Below are positions 1 to 10,204 of a stretch of DNA of 64,000 nucleotides, piece by piece. A model generated the notes under the pieces. It had not been told where the DNA came from and did not search any database. It worked only from the letters and a program-made list of their open reading frames with translations. The stretch spans positions 930,001 through 994,000 of the forward strand of contig CAWIMB010000001.1 of NCBI GenBank assembly GCA_963837155.1, read 5' to 3'. Within the stretch, counting starts at the first letter, position 1; the number at the start of each line of letters is the position of its first letter. The position numbers were made by a program, and so were the translations under genes. Source of the DNA: DASQHW01 sp963837155. GTDB lineage: Bacteria > Actinomycetota > Acidimicrobiia > IMCC26256 > PALSA-610.

Positions 1-282
1 AAGTCGGTCGAGCGCCCGGTCAGCTGGGTCGCACCCTGTGCGAAGTTGACCGTGACACCGGTGAGCCGCACACCCAGACCGACCTGGGCGGGGTTCGTAC
101 CACCCTGGCTCGCGGCCGGGCGCACCGGCACCGCGGAGCTCCTGGCTGAGCAGGTCCTCGAACAGGACGTTGCTCGTCTTGTAACCGGTCGTGTTGACGT
201 TGGCGATGTTGTTACCGACAACGTCCATGAATGCCTGGTGTGACCGCAAACCCGTCACGGCGGCGAACATCGAGCGAAGCAT
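1..282 (-). CDS. flgE: Flagellar hook protein FlgE, N-terminal part (cut by window edge)
   Basis: Subunit of the flagellar hook, exported by the flagellar type III apparatus. The ATG at 282 begins MLRSMFAAVTGLRSHQAFMD and continues with the rod/hook signature VGNNIANVNTTGYK. A further typical FlgE block (GGTNPAQVGLGVRL) is readable only in another frame, so there is a one-base insertion near position 120 (a run of C). Only about 90 residues are inside the window. An AAAGG motif lies about 10 bases before the start. It follows flgD by 37 bases and is the last gene of the minus-strand operon that can be seen here. Identity is secure from the N-terminal motifs. Confidence 0.9.
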   Translation of the reverse strand, partial: MLRSMFAAVTGLRSHQAFMDVVGNNIANVNTTGYKTSNVLFEDLLSQELRGAGAPGREPGWYEPRPGRSGCAAHRCHGQLRTGCDPADRALDRL

Positions 283-319
283 TGGAGGTGCCTTTCCTTT
301 TCGTGTCGTGAGGGCTGCG

Positions 320-1149
320 TTAGGACTGAATGTCGCTGATTGATGCGAGCGGGATGTTGTGACCGCCAATGACGAGCTGCGGCCCGTCGGTGGTCATGTG
401 GATGCCGGTGACGACGCCGGCGGCGTTTTCGCCGTCGTTGCCGTTCTGCTCGGAGAACGGCGACGTTGGCCGGACCGGACGCGACGTGCAGGCGAGTCGG
501 ATCGTTGGCGTTGCCGAAGCCCAGGGTGATGCCGTTCGCGGGCCAGCCGACGGTTCCGACGATGTCGTCGAGCGCAGCCGCAGGAATCGTGAGGTCGGTG
601 ACCGATGCGGTCGCCACTCGCGTCGAACTTGATCGCCAGTGCATTGCCGACGGCCTGGCCGTTGCTCGACGCCTGCACGCTCCAGCCGTCGACGGTCTTC
701 GTGAACTTGAGTGTGAGCGGCACCTTCTGGCCCGAGCCCGTGTAGATGTCCGTGCTGGCCGAGACTTGCGCGCCGGCCGTCCGCGTCTTTGGGCAGCGTG
801 CCCCGGATCGACACGAGGCTCGTGCCCGTCGCCGTCGCGGGCAGCCCGGCGGCGGAAAGCGAATACGACACCGGACGGCCGACCATCGACGACGCGGCGC
901 AAGCATCTGCGTCGACTTGGTGAGCGTTTCCTGTGCGGTCTCGATCTTCTGCAGCGTCTCGAGCTGCGTGAACTGCGCGGTCTGCGTCAGGAACTGCGAG
1001 CTGTCGGTCGGCGACAACGGGTTCTGGTACTTCATCTGGGCGACGAGCAGCTTCAGGAACGTGTCTTTGCCGAATTGGTTGTCCGGCGCCTTCGGCTCTG
1101 CCGTCGTCGGCGTCTGCGCCACGCTCGAGATCGGGAAGACTTGTGTCAT
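320..1149 (-). CDS. flgD: Flagellar hook-capping protein FlgD
   Basis: Scaffold that caps the growing hook so that FlgE subunits can assemble. The N-terminal third is the conserved part of the family: FGKDTFLKLLVAQMKYQNP followed by a PTDSSQFLTQTAQFTQLE stretch. The C-terminal region is a beta-rich segment ending LVIGGHNIPLASISDIQS. The frame changes near 900, 775, 610 and 465, yet each segment keeps FlgD-like sequence, so the gene is probably intact in the organism. The ATG at 1149 has an AGAGGAG ribosome-binding site seven bases upstream. It is translationally close to fliK. Confidence 0.88.
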
Positions 1150-2573
1150 CGCTGCTCCTCTAGATCCGTACGTCGAGGAGCGCATCGCTGCGCGACTCGA
1201 TGTCCTCGAGGGATCGGTGTGTTCGCGACGGCCGGCTCGTTCGCCTCTGGCGTCGGAAGTCGGTCCTCGCTGTTCTGCCGGTCGCCAGTTCTGGAGTCGT
1301 CGACGGTCAGGTCGCCGGCGCGCATTCCGTCGGCGTCGAGGCGGGAACGCAGGTCGTCGAGCGCGGCACGTACCAGGTCGGCGGTGTGCGCGTGCTCGGT
1401 GCTGATCGACGCGTGCAGCACGCCGTCGCGGAATCTCGACGCGCAGGTCGATGCGCCCAAGCTCGGGCGGCCGCATCTCGATCCGCAGGCGATAGGTGCC
1501 GTCGGATGCGCGCTGCGAGCCCGCGCAGCACCGCGTGCAGCTGTTCGGCCGGAGGCGGCGGGGCCGTGGGCGGCGCTCGACGCGGCGGTCGCCGTCGCTG
1601 CCACTGTCGCGACCCCTTCGTGACGCGATGCGCCGGCCGGTGGAACCGCGAGGATCGTCGGTGCCTCCGGGCTCGTCTTCGCAGGAGCGGTGCCCGCGCG
1701 CACGGCCGCGACGGGAACGTCGGCGGGCAGGTCCGACGCGGGCGTGGCGTCGACTGCAGCATCGCCTGATTGCGCCGCGGTGTTCGTGGCCGCGGTTGCC
1801 GGTGCGTGCACCGGCGGCGCCACCGGCGTGTCGACGGGAACGGCGACCGGCGCCGTGACCGTGGTCGCGACCGGCGTGGTTGCGGGAGCGGCCGGTGCGG
1901 CCGGCGGGGCCGCGACTGTTGGCGTCGCGGCCGGCGGGGCCGCCGCGACTGTTGGCGCCGCGGCCGGCGGGGCCGCGACCGGGGCGGGTGCGGTATCCGG
2001 ACCCGGCATCTTGACCGCCGGGTCGGTTGGTGCGGCGACGGGCGTCGGCTTCTCGCCCGGCATCGGCATGAGCCGGTCGGTCGGCGGCGCGTGGTCCGCG
2101 GCGAGCGCGGCGTTGGCAACGATCGCCGCGGCGAGGGGCGTCGCGGACGTGGCCGTGGGCGCCGCGGGCGCCGGGACCGCGGTCGTGATCGTTACCAGGT
2201 CGATGACGGGGTCGGTGGCTGCGGCCTCTGCCTGCCCGTTCTGGTCGCCGGGGCCGGCTGTCGGTGCCGGCGGCACGGGGACAGGGGTCGGCGCCGGCGC
2301 GCCGACGCCGGTGAGCGCCGCGAGCAGGGCGAGCACGGTTGCGTCGGTCATCGCCTTGGGAGTGGCCGGCGCCGCGGGTACCGCGTCCGGTGCGCCGGGA
2401 ACCGCCGGAGCCGCCGGCGATTGCGCGTCGTTGCTTGCCGCCGCGCCCGACGCGGTGCCGTCGTGTTGTGCGGCTTCGAGCGCGCGCGCGAAGCCCGGTG
2501 CGGGCTCGCACTGCCCCGACGGCTCGGGCGTCGGCACTTCGGTCGGCGCGATCGGCACGGGCACGACAGTCAT
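1146..2573 (-). CDS. fliK: Flagellar hook-length control protein FliK
   Basis: Secreted molecular ruler that switches export specificity when the hook is complete. Most of the protein is Pro/Ala/Thr-rich low-complexity sequence, as expected for a ruler. The C-terminal Flg_hook domain is recognisable: RLRIEMRPPELGRIDLRVEI in one frame, then VLHASISTEHAHTADLVRAALDDL in the next, with shifts around 1560, 1435 and 1200. The open frame stops at 1146, giving an ATGA overlap with flgD. Another frame gives a more natural end (DALLDVRI, then TAG at 1160-1162), leaving a clean ribosome-binding site for flgD. Its own ATG at 2573 overlaps the fliJ stop as ATGA. Confidence 0.82.
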   Translation of the reverse strand: MTVVPVPIAPTEVPTPEPSGQCEPAPGFARALEAAQHDGTASGAAASNDAQSPAAPAVPGAPDAVPAAPATPKAMTDATVLALLAALTGVGAPAPTPVPVPPAPTAGPGDQNGQAEAAATDPVIDLVTITTAVPAPAAPTATSATPLAAAIVANAALAADHAPPTDRLMPMPGEKPTPVAAPTDPAVKMPGPDTAPAPVAAPPAAAPTVAAAPPAATPTVAAPPAAPAAPATTPVATTVTAPVAVPVDTPVAPPVHAPATAATNTAAQSGDAAVDATPASDLPADVPVAAVRAGTAPAKTSPEAPTILAVPPAGASRHEGVATVAATATAASSAAHGPAASGRTAARGAARARSAHPTAPIACGSRCGRPSLGASTCASRFRDGVLHASISTEHAHTADLVRAALDDLRSRLDADGMRAGDLTVDDSRTGDRQNSEDRLPTPEANEPAVANTPIPRGHRVAQRCAPRRTDLEEQR

Positions 2574-3084
2574 CGAGTTCCTCCGGAAAGAGCATCAGCG
2601 GCGAGCGTTCGCGAGGCGGGTATCCCGCCGAGCAGCGAGCGCGAAATGGATGTGCGGGAATTCAACTTGTGACGAGCGACGACGAGGTCGTCGACCAGTC
2701 GGTCGTCGGCGCGGCGCATCTCGAGCTCGTGCTCCTCGCGCCGGCGCGTTTCGAGCCGTTCGAGCGCCATGACGCGGCGATGCGTTGCGGTGAACGTCGG
2801 CGCGCCGGTCGTCGACGACCTCGAGCGCGTCGTGGTGCGCGACGCGCGCGACGCCGACCGCACCGGCCGCGCTGTCGAGCAGGAACAGGTTGCGCTCGAA
2901 CTCGGCGTATGACTGCACGCCGGGCGGGAACGAGCGCGTGTGGTACTCGGCGAGGCGCGTGTCGACGAGCGACGCGGCATCGCCGCGCGGCGCGATTCGC
3001 GGTGAGGAGCGCGGCCTTCGCCTGGTCCTCCTGCACGCGCCGCACGTGCAGCACCTGCTCGAGCCGGAAGCGGAAGCGTTTCAC
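2570..3084 (-). CDS. fliJ: Flagellar export protein FliJ
   Basis: Short coiled-coil component of the export ATPase complex, the central stalk that connects FliI to the export gate. The GTG at 3084 overlaps the fliI stop as GTGA. The product begins VKRFRFRLEQVLHVRRVQEDQAK, a typical FliJ start, and ends in a charged helix (ALERLETRRREEHELEMRRA). Frame shifts occur near 3005 and 2830. The last part of the reading frame (about 2599-2644) is encoded by a palindromic repeat also found elsewhere in the window, so the tail is unusual and may be element-derived. Identification rests on the N-terminus and on position between fliI and fliK. Confidence 0.78.
2599..2644 (+). repeat. Short palindromic repeat relative inside the 3' end of fliJ
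   Basis: Core GGCGGG-TAT-CCCGCC flanked by GCGGCGAGCG on the left and GCAGCGAGCGCGA on the right, the same flanks as in the 94-bp copies A and B. It encodes part of the FliJ C-terminal tail. Arm sequences differ from the other copies but still pair. Confidence 0.65.
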
Positions 3085-4394
3085 CCGACGGTCCCCCCGA
3101 CAATGCGCTCGAGCCATGCCCACGCATCCGGCGCGGGAGTCGACTCGTACACGTCCTGTCGGAGGAAGCCATCCATTGCTTCGCGGAGTTCGACGGCGCT
3201 GGTCGACGAGCGGGTTGGTGCCCGTGACGTACGCGCCGATCTCGATGAGGTCCTTGGCCTCGCGGTACGCCGCGAGCAGCCGCCGCAACTGGGTCGCGGC
3301 CGCACGTTGTTCAGCAGTGGTGACCGCCGGCCCGACTCGGGAGATCGACTCGAGCACGTCGATCGCCGGGAAGTGGCCCGCGGTCGCGAGCGGGCGGGAG
3401 AGCACGATGTGGCCGTCGAGGATCGCGCGTGACGCGTCACCGATCGGGTCCATGAGGTCGTCGCCCTCGACGAGCACGGTGTAGAGGCCGGTGATGCTGC
3501 CGCGTTCGGCCGCGCCGGCCCGCTCGAGCAGCCTGGGCAGCATCGCGAACACCGACGGCGGGTACCCGCGGGTCGCGGGCGGCTCGCCGGCCGAGAGGCC
3601 GACTTCACGTTGCGGCCATCGCGAACCGGGTGAGCGAGTCCATCAGCAACAGCACGTCGTTGCCCTCGTCCCGGAACGACTCCGCGATCCGCGTCGCGGT
3701 GAACGCCGCGCGCAAACGCACGAGCGCGGGTGCATCGGATGTCGCGACGACCACGACCACGGCCCGTCGTAGCCCTTCCGGGCCGAGGTCGTTCTCGATG
3801 AACTCGCGGACCTCACGGCCGCGCTCGCCGACCAATGCGAGCACGGTGACCGCGGCTTCGGTGCCGCGTGTGATCATCGAGAGCAGCGTCGACTTGCCGA
3901 CGCCGGAACCGGCGAAGATGCCCATGCGCTGTCCGCGGCCGCACGGCATCAGCGTGTCGAGCGCGCGCACGCCGAGCGGCAGCGCTTCGTCGATCATGCG
4001 CCGGGTGAGCGGGTGCGGCGCCTGGTGATCGACAGTGACGTGCGGCACGTGGTGCAGCGACGGCCCGCCGTCGATCGGGCGGCCGAGACCGTCGAGCACG
4101 CGGCCGAGCAGCTGCGGCCCGACCGGCACCGACGTTGCGCCGTCCGCAGCCTGGGCCCGGTCGCCGGCGCGCACGCCGCGCAGCTCGCCGAGCGGCATGC
4201 AGACGAGGCCGTCGTTCTGCACGGCGACGACCTCGGCGACGACGGGTCCGTTGCCGCTGTCGACGCGTACCGACGGCGCCGATCGGGAGCTGCAGTCCGT
4301 CGATCTCGAGGTTAAGCCGACGACGCGCGCGACCCGGCCCTCGACGCGCCGGCCGCGCGGCTTCGAGCACGCGATCGAGCAGCGCCCCGTTCAC
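3081..4394 (-). CDS. fliI: Flagellar export ATPase FliI
   Basis: Hexameric ATPase that unloads export substrates for the flagellar type III system. It has the Walker A loop GIFAGSGVGKSTLL, a Walker B segment VLLLMDSLTRFAMA, and the downstream RGYPPSVFAMLPRLLERAG and ILDGHIVLSR blocks of the F1-like family. The span is 438 codons, the usual FliI length. Frame changes near 4280, 4220, 3610 and 3195 cancel out over the gene; the one at 3610 is an extra A that hides the conserved AREVGL. The start GTG at 4394 overlaps the fliH stop as GTGA, and the stop overlaps fliJ in the same way. Confidence 0.93.
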
Positions 4395-5046
4395 GACGAG
4401 GACCTCCCGGATGCGCGCCGAGCGCGGCGTCGATGCGCGCGTCGACCCGGCACGCGCCGACGTCGACGACGCAGTCGCCCGGGCGGCAGCGACGGGTCGG
4501 CGACGAGCTGCGAGGGCGCGGCCGGGCTGCGAGCTCGGTCGGCGTCGCCGATCACCGCGAGGTCGGCCGGGATGCACGCGCGCGGTGACGAGCCCGTGCT
4601 CGGGCGCGATCGTCGAGCGCGCGCGCGATCGCGTCGCGGCCGCGGCGCGTCGGGTTGCGCGAGCTCGTGGCCGACGATCGCCTCGGCGATCTGCGAACGC
4701 GGTCGCGACGACGTCGTGCTCGATCTCGTGGCGCGTCGGTCGCTCTCGCGCGCCATCAGCGCGTCGGCCGCGCTGGCCGAGGCGCTGCACGAGCCGCCCG
4801 AGCAGCTGGGCGTGCTGCGGCCGCCTGGGCGATGCCGTCGGTGTAGCCCGCTCGTCGAAGCCCTCGTCGAATCCGGCCGTCGTAGCCCTCGCTGGCGCGC
4901 GGACTCGACGAGCTCGGGGCTGACGACGATGCCGCGCGCCGAACGCGCCGACACCGTGCCGAGGTCGGCCGGCGACGGCGCGCCGACCTGTCGACGTCGT
5001 CGCAGCACGCGCCCGCGCGAGCCGGGGTCTCAGACGACAAGCTCAT
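4391..5046 (-). CDS. fliH: Flagellar assembly protein FliH
   Basis: Partner and negative regulator of the FliI ATPase in the export apparatus. The N-terminal part is variable. The recognisable parts are a Gly/Tyr-rich segment (around YDGRIRRG and YTDGIAQ), a helical region, and the C-terminal block QLVADPSLPPGDCVVDVGACRVDARIDAALG, pieced together from three frames (split here for readability). The ATG at 5046 lies inside the end of fliG, a 17-base overlap. Calling depends strongly on position between fliG and fliI and on the C-terminal block. The frame is heavily broken. Confidence 0.75.
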
Positions 5047-6038
5047 CGCCGCCTCTCGCCATGTCGATCTGGCCGGCTTCCTCGAGCGTGCGGATCACGC
5101 GCACGATGCCGGCCTGCGCCTCTTCGACGGTCTTGAGCTTGATCGGTCCGAGCAGCTGGATCTCCTCGGCGAGGTTCGCCGCGGCGCGCTCGGACATGTT
5201 CTTCATGACCTTGTTGCGCACCTTCTGGTCGACACCCTTGAGCGCGACCGCGAGCTCCTTGGCGTCGACCGAGCGCAGCACGAGCTGGATCGAGCGGTCG
5301 TCGAGGCTCTGGATGTCCTCGAACACGAACATGCGGTTGCGCACTTCGTCGGCGAGCTCGCCGTCCTCGGTCTCGAGGCCTTCGAGGATGAGGCGCTCGG
5401 TCGTGCGGTCGGACGAGTTGAGGATGTCGACGAGCGTCTGCAGCCCGCCGGCCTGCGCGAAGTCGGACTGCTGGATGACCGTCGAGAGCTTGCGCTCGAG
5501 GATCGCCTCGACCTGCTCGATGACCTCGGGCGACGTGCGGTCCATCTTCGCGATGCGCAACGCGACGTCGCGCTGCAGCTCTTCGGGGAGCGAGCTCAGC
5601 ACCATCGCGCGCCGCGTCGGGGTGCATGTGCGCGAGCACGAGCGCGATCGTCTGCGGGTGCTCGTCCTGGAGATAGGTGAGCACCTGGCGGGTGTCGGCG
5701 CGGCGCAGGAACTCGAACGGCGCCGCGACCATCGTCACGCCGAGGTTGTCGAGGATCTCGTCGGCCTTGCTGCCGCCGAAGCTCGCTTCGAGCAGCTCGC
5801 GTGCCGTCGAGTACCCGCCTTGGGCGATGTGCGCGCGCGCGGTGTGGATGTCGCGAGAACTCGTTGAGCACCTCTTCGATCTCGTTGACCTCGAGGTGGT
5901 GCAGCGCGCGCGACCTCGGCCATGATCTCGGCGACTTCTTGCTCGCGCAGCGTCCGCAGCACCGCCGCCGCGCGTTCCTTGCCCGCTTGCATGAGCGAGG
6001 ATCGCGGCCTTCTGCGTGCCGGTGAACTTCTGCGCCAC
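5030..6038 (-). CDS. fliG: Flagellar motor switch protein FliG
   Basis: Rotor protein of the C-ring that interacts with the stator and with FliF. The C-terminal two-thirds (5030-5605) is in one frame and is unmistakable: LPEELQRDVALRIAKMDRTS, the QTLVDILNSSDR linker, and the torque helix region DDRSIQLVLRSVDAKELAVALK with its charged residues. The N-terminal part (AQKFTGTQKAAIL, EVNEIEEVLNEF, GGYSTARELLEASFGG) is spread over three frames, with shifts near 6000, 5900, 5850 and 5610. The GTG start at 6038 is preceded by GGAGGG about 14 bases upstream. Confidence 0.94.
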
Positions 6039-6046
6039 ACGATCGC

Positions 6047-7686
6047 CTAGCGCCCTCCGGTCGGCGAGCCAGGAACGCAACGTCTGGGCGACCTCGTCGG
6101 GCTGGCGCTCGATGAGGTCGGTGATCTCGCCCTCGAGTCGAGGGCGGCGGCGGTTCGATCGATGGCCGGCGCGCCGCGGCGCGGCGACCGCACGGCCGCC
6201 AGCGCGCCGGTGCCGAGCGCGGCCGCGGTCGCGCGGCTTCGAGCTCGCGGAGGTCGAGCGGCACGCGCAGCGGCACCCGGTTGCTCTCGGCCCGCTTGAT
6301 CGCGCGCCAGGCGAAGAACAGCACGAGGCCGATCATCAGCAGCGTCAGGACGTGCTTGATGAGATCGAACATCGGGTTCGAGCCGCTCGCGGCTGCTCGA
6401 GCTGCGGCCTGCGCGGCCTTCTGCGCCTTCTTGTCGAACGGCGACCGCGGTCACCTGCACCGCGTCGCGCGCCGTCCCGCGTGGCGCTGGATGCCGGCGG
6501 CGGCACTGATCTGCGGCGCCACGTGTCGGTGATCGTCGGCCGGGCGTCACGACCGCGCTGTCGAGCAGCACCGACACCGACAGGCGCTTGACCGTGCCGG
6601 GCGGCGTCGTCGCATTGACCGTGTCGGAGTTCACGGCGTTTTGATCCTGCGTCGTGTTCTTCGGTGTAGGTCTGGGTGCGCCGCGCCGGTCGTTGCGTTC
6701 GCGCCCGTGCCCGCGCCGCCGACGCCGAGCGATGCCGCTCGTCGACGTTGCTTCCGGCCGGTCCGGTGAAGTCTCGTCGACTTGTCGTTCGAGTTGATCG
6801 GGAGCGTTGTTGTGCCCGGTGCACGGGCTTCGTGTACGTGGTCGCTCTTCGAGTCCGCTCTTGCTCATGTCGAGGTCGGCGTTGACGGTCACGGCCGCGT
6901 GGCCGGGGCCGAGCGTCTTTTCGATCATGTCGCTCGATCTTCTTTTCGAGCGCGGCCTCGTAGGTCTGCTTCTGCTCGACCCGCGGAGCCGCCGCCGGTC
7001 TCGACTGCCCGGCGCGTGCAGCACCTTGCCGCTCGCGTCGGCGACCGTGACGTCGTCGGCGTTCATGTTCGGGATGCTCGACGCGACGAGGTGCACGATC
7101 GCCTGCACCGTCGAGTCGCCCAGTGCCTGGCCCGTCGTCTTCACGAGCACGGCCGCGGTCGGCTTGTCCTCGGTCGGCGCCGACGAACACGCGTCTGCTG
7201 CGGGATCGTGAGCGTCACCGATCGCGGCCGAGACGCCGTCGATCGACTGGATCGTGCTTGCCCAGCTCGCCCTGCAGCGCGCGCTGGTAGTCGATGTTGC
7301 GCGTGAACTGGTCGGTGGTGATGCCCTGCTTGTCGAGCAGCTTGTAGCTGTCGCCGCCACCCGACGGGAGGCCCTTGGCGCTCGAGGTCGACGCGCGTCT
7401 TGTACACGTCCTGCTTCGAGCACGAGGATCGTGTCGCCGCCGCCGGCGAGCTTGTACTTGACGCCCTGCGAGTCGAGCTGCTGGGTGACCGCGCCGGCGT
7501 CCTGCGCCGGTCAGGCCCGTGTACAGCGGCGCGTAGTCGGGCGTGGCCGCCCACTTCATGAACACCATGCCGCCGAGCACGACCGCGACGACGCCGAGGA
7601 TCGTCATCGCCTTCTGACCGGGCGTGAAGCCGTCGACGAAGCGGCGGCCTTGTTCCTTGATGCGGTCGAGGTCGATCGACGGGCAT
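6047..7686 (-). CDS. fliF: Flagellar MS-ring protein FliF
   Basis: Membrane protein that forms the MS ring, the base on which the flagellum is built. An N-terminal membrane segment (MTILGVVAVVLGGMVFMKWA) is followed by the PDYAPLYTGL motif, the ring-building modules (QGITTDQFTRNIDYQRALQGELGK; VHLVASSIPNMNADDVTVAD), and a C-terminal membrane helix (VLTLLMIGLVLFFAWRAIKR). Its tail should bind FliG. At least seven frame changes occur, the first right after the start, where an extra C hides SIDLDRIKEQGRRFVDGF. The ATG at 7686 shares one base with the fliE stop. Confidence 0.93.
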
Positions 7687-8018
7687 CAGGCTTGCATCCT
7701 CATGATCTCTTCGAAGGCCGCGACCGCCTTGTCACGCACGGCCACCGTGAGCTCGGTCATGAGCTGCGCTTCGGTGGCGGCGATCGTGTAGTTGTGGATG
7801 TCGGTGAGGTTGCCGGTCGCGGCTTGCACGGCGAGCCCGTCGGCGTTGTCCTGCGTGCCTTGCAGACCGTCGAGCATGTTCGTGAACGCGTTGCCGCCGC
7901 CGTCGGTCGGTGCCGGCCGTCGACGCCGCGGCGTCGCAGTTGCGGGGTTCGTCGCCGTTGTCGGGCTGCGCGAACCCGATGCGCATTGAGGATGCCGCCG
8001 ATCGCCAGAGACCGTCAT
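7686..8018 (-). CDS. fliE: Flagellar hook-basal body protein FliE
   Basis: Small periplasmic-side adaptor between the MS ring and the rod. The C-terminal half is diagnostic: ATGNLTDIHNYTIAATEAQL followed by MTELTVAVRDKAVAAFEEIMRMQ. The N-terminal 40 residues are affected by shifts near 8000 and 7915; removing one G restores MTVSGIGGIL. About 110 residues, the usual size. The ATG at 8018 comes three bases after the flgC stop, and the stop TGA shares a base with the fliF ATG. Confidence 0.92.
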   Translation of the reverse strand: MTVSGDRRHPQCASGSRSPTTATNPATATPRRRRPAPTDGGGNAFTNMLDGLQGTQDNADGLAVQAATGNLTDIHNYTIAATEAQLMTELTVAVRDKAVAAFEEIMRMQA

Positions 8019-8021
8019 CTG

Positions 8022-8439
8022 CTACCGCCCGTTGATCTGGAGGGCTTGCATGGTACGAGTCGCGTGCCGCGGTCGACGACCGCGAGATTCAGCTGGTAGC
8101 CGCGCTGGGCGATGATCAGGTTGGTCATCTGGTCGCCGAGGTTCACGTCCGGCCGGCGCACGAGGCCGTTCTTGTTGGCGAGCGGGTTGCCGGGGTCGTA
8201 CGTCGACGATCCCGACGTCGTCGCCGAACTCGACCGCGACCGGCGCCACGCCGCCGCCGACACCGACCGGGTCGCCGGGCGTGACCCGGGAGCTCCTGGG
8301 CGACGATGAAGCGCTCCTGGAACGCCTTGTCGTCCATCGACTTGACGGTGTTGACGTTCGCGATGTTGTCGGCGATGGCGTTCATCCAGATCCGGTGCGT
8401 CGTGAGCGCCGAACCCGCGGTGTCGAACACCGGGAACAT
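8022..8439 (-). CDS. flgC: Flagellar basal-body rod protein FlgC
   Basis: Proximal rod subunit. The start MFPVFDTAGSALTTHRIWMN and the following ADNIANVNT motif are the family signature. The C-terminus (NLIIAQRGYQLNLAVVDRGT, then TMQALQING) is the conserved rod helix. The frame shifts near 8300, 8270, 8210 and 8060. About 139 codons, the normal length. It starts eight bases after the flgB stop and ends four bases before fliE. Confidence 0.92.
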
Positions 8440-8446
8440 GGGCTGG

Positions 8447-8793
8447 TCACGAGCGTCCTGCCGATCGAGTCGTGCAGGATGCGGAACTTGTTGTTCATCG
8501 ACTGGGTCGCGAGCTGGTAGCGCAGGCCGGTGTCGATCATCGACAGCGTCTCGGTGTCGACGCTGACGTTGTTGCCGTTGATGTTGGCGGGGTCGGTGGT
8601 GGACCCGGTGCGTGATCGACGTCTGGGTCGGGTCGCCCGCGCCGATCGCGCCGCGCGAGGCTGTCTTCGAACGACACCGTCTGCGCGATGTAGCCCGGCG
8701 TCTCGGAGTTCGCGAGGTTCTGAGCAATGATCCGTTGCCGTGCGGCGAGGCCGTCAGCGACGACTGGATGGCCTGCATCGTGAGGTCGAGCAC
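8447..8793 (-). CDS. flgB: Flagellar basal-body rod protein FlgB
   Basis: Most proximal rod subunit and first gene of the early flagellar operon. The GTG at 8793 gives MLDLTMQAIQSSLTG; the family motif QRIIAQNLANSETPGYIA is read in a second frame, and the end (MIDTGLRYQLATQSMNNKFR, then ILHDSIGR) in a third. Shifts lie near 8740 and 8620. The probable stop is the TGA at 8447-8449. Upstream is a 182-base space shared with the divergent plus-strand gene, which must hold promoters for both. Confidence 0.88.
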
Positions 8794-8975
8794 GCGCTCT
8801 ACCCTCCGCGCTCCTCGACCCTCCGTGCCCGCGACTGGCGAAACGTCCCTGCTCCGCCCGTGGTGACGAGGACGTGATCGGCGACGCAGCGTGGAACTTG
8901 AGCCAACGGACCTATATCGGGGCGCGCTTCACGGGCGCGCAAAGCAACGGCGGCGTGGATGCCGATTGGAGATGC

Positions 8976-10187
8976 GTGAGTCAACGACGTCGCATCGCGC
9001 CCGTCGGGCAACGAAGCTTTCGACCGGGCGCGCTCGTTCCTTTCCCGACTGCGTGAAGAAGAGGCGCTCGACTGGTTCGAGATCGCGGCGACCGACGCCG
9101 ACGACCCGGCCGATCCGCGCGTCGGCGGCCGCGTTCGTCGCGGGGTTGCTGCTGGGCGCGCGGCCGCCCGTGGGAGGTCGACGTCTGGGCCGAGGTCGTG
9201 CGCGACAACGCACCGCGGCCCGACCTCGGTGACCTGCTCGAGGCCGCGGCGCAGCTCCAGCTCGAAGAGGTCGACGCTGCGCGCGAGCTCGCTCGCCCAT
9301 GTGGACGATCCGCGCGATCCGTGGTTCCCGGCGTCGGTCACGTCGGCCCGCATCGTCCGCGCCCACGTCGCCTATCTCGACGGTGACATCGAGCGCGCGA
9401 CCGCAGGAAGTGCTCGCCGTGTTCGAGGCCGACGCATTCGCGCCCGACGTGTGGGACGCGTTCGCACGGCTTGTGCGCCGAGACCGACTTCGACCCCTCG
9501 CCGGTCGTCGCTCGGGTGCCCGAAGACCGGACCCTCGAGGTGCTCGCTGCGCTGCGGACGTCCGAAGCCGTGGGCGTCGACCGCATCGCCGAGCTGATCT
9601 GGGAGCGGCGGCCCGGTGACCCGCGCGTGCTCGCCCTCGTGCCGGCCGTTCGCGCGCGAAGCTCGACAGCATGCGGGCGCTCGAGTGGTCGGCGCGCCTG
9701 CGCGACCGCAGACATGGGCCGGCTGTGTCCCTTGGTCGAACGCGCAGAAGATGCCCGTGTGGATGCGCCCGAGCGAGCTCGGGCGGCGGCGCTCGCCCAC
9801 GCGTCGTTCGGTGACGGCCGCGCGCGCGAGGCGCTCGAGCGCACGGTCCCGCACCTGACCGACGAGGAGCTCAGCACGGTGCTCGGCGAGGTGTGGTCGC
9901 TCGCGGGAATGCTCGCCGACAGCGTCGTCGTGGCCGGCGCCACCACACCGAAGCGCGCCTTGCTGATCGCCGCCACCTTGTACACGGGCGGGGCCCGCGA
10001 CGAGGCGTACGCGGTCCTCGTACACGGCCTCTCGATGGAGGCCGCCCAAGACCTCACGACCGAGCTGGTCGTCAAGTGCTTGCCGCTTCGCGTCTTGCAG
10101 GGTCTCGCGCACGAGGCCGAGATGCGCGGCGAAGAAGACGTGGCCGGCATTCTCGAAGCCGTGGCCGTCGTCGCGGCCGACGGGTGA
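8976..10187 (+). CDS. Unrecognised helical-repeat protein
   Basis: I do not recognise this protein. It reads as roughly 400 residues of Ala/Asp/Arg-rich helices in several short frames (shifts near 8990, 9170, 9300, 9410, 9470, 9660 and 9720), then one open frame from about 9740 to the stop at 10187. Segments such as FDRARSFLSRLREEEALDWFE, RAHVAYLDGDIERATQEVL and ALEWSARL resemble tetratricopeptide-type helix pairs, so a scaffold or chaperone role is possible. The start is uncertain: GTG 8976 has GGAG five bases before it; ATG 8972 is the alternative. It ends 17 bases before pseI, with which it is probably cotranscribed. Confidence 0.6.
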
Positions 10188-10204
10188 CATCGACGGGAGG
10201 CAGC

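Noticed and set aside
394..2595. Open minus frame of 733 codons across fliK and flgD
   Set aside because: It joins out-of-frame FliK sequence to the true FlgD N-terminus. The two genes are distinct; the run-on is due to indels and high GC.
4035..5867. Plus-strand frame of 610 codons opposite fliI, fliH and fliG
   Set aside because: Antisense shadow of conserved flagellar genes, with no recognisable motif.
8880..8975. CCCGATAT as a FliA-type -10 for flgB
   Set aside because: The first base mismatches, no -35 is found at the right distance, and the leader would be 120 bases. Early operons are also not usually FliA targets.
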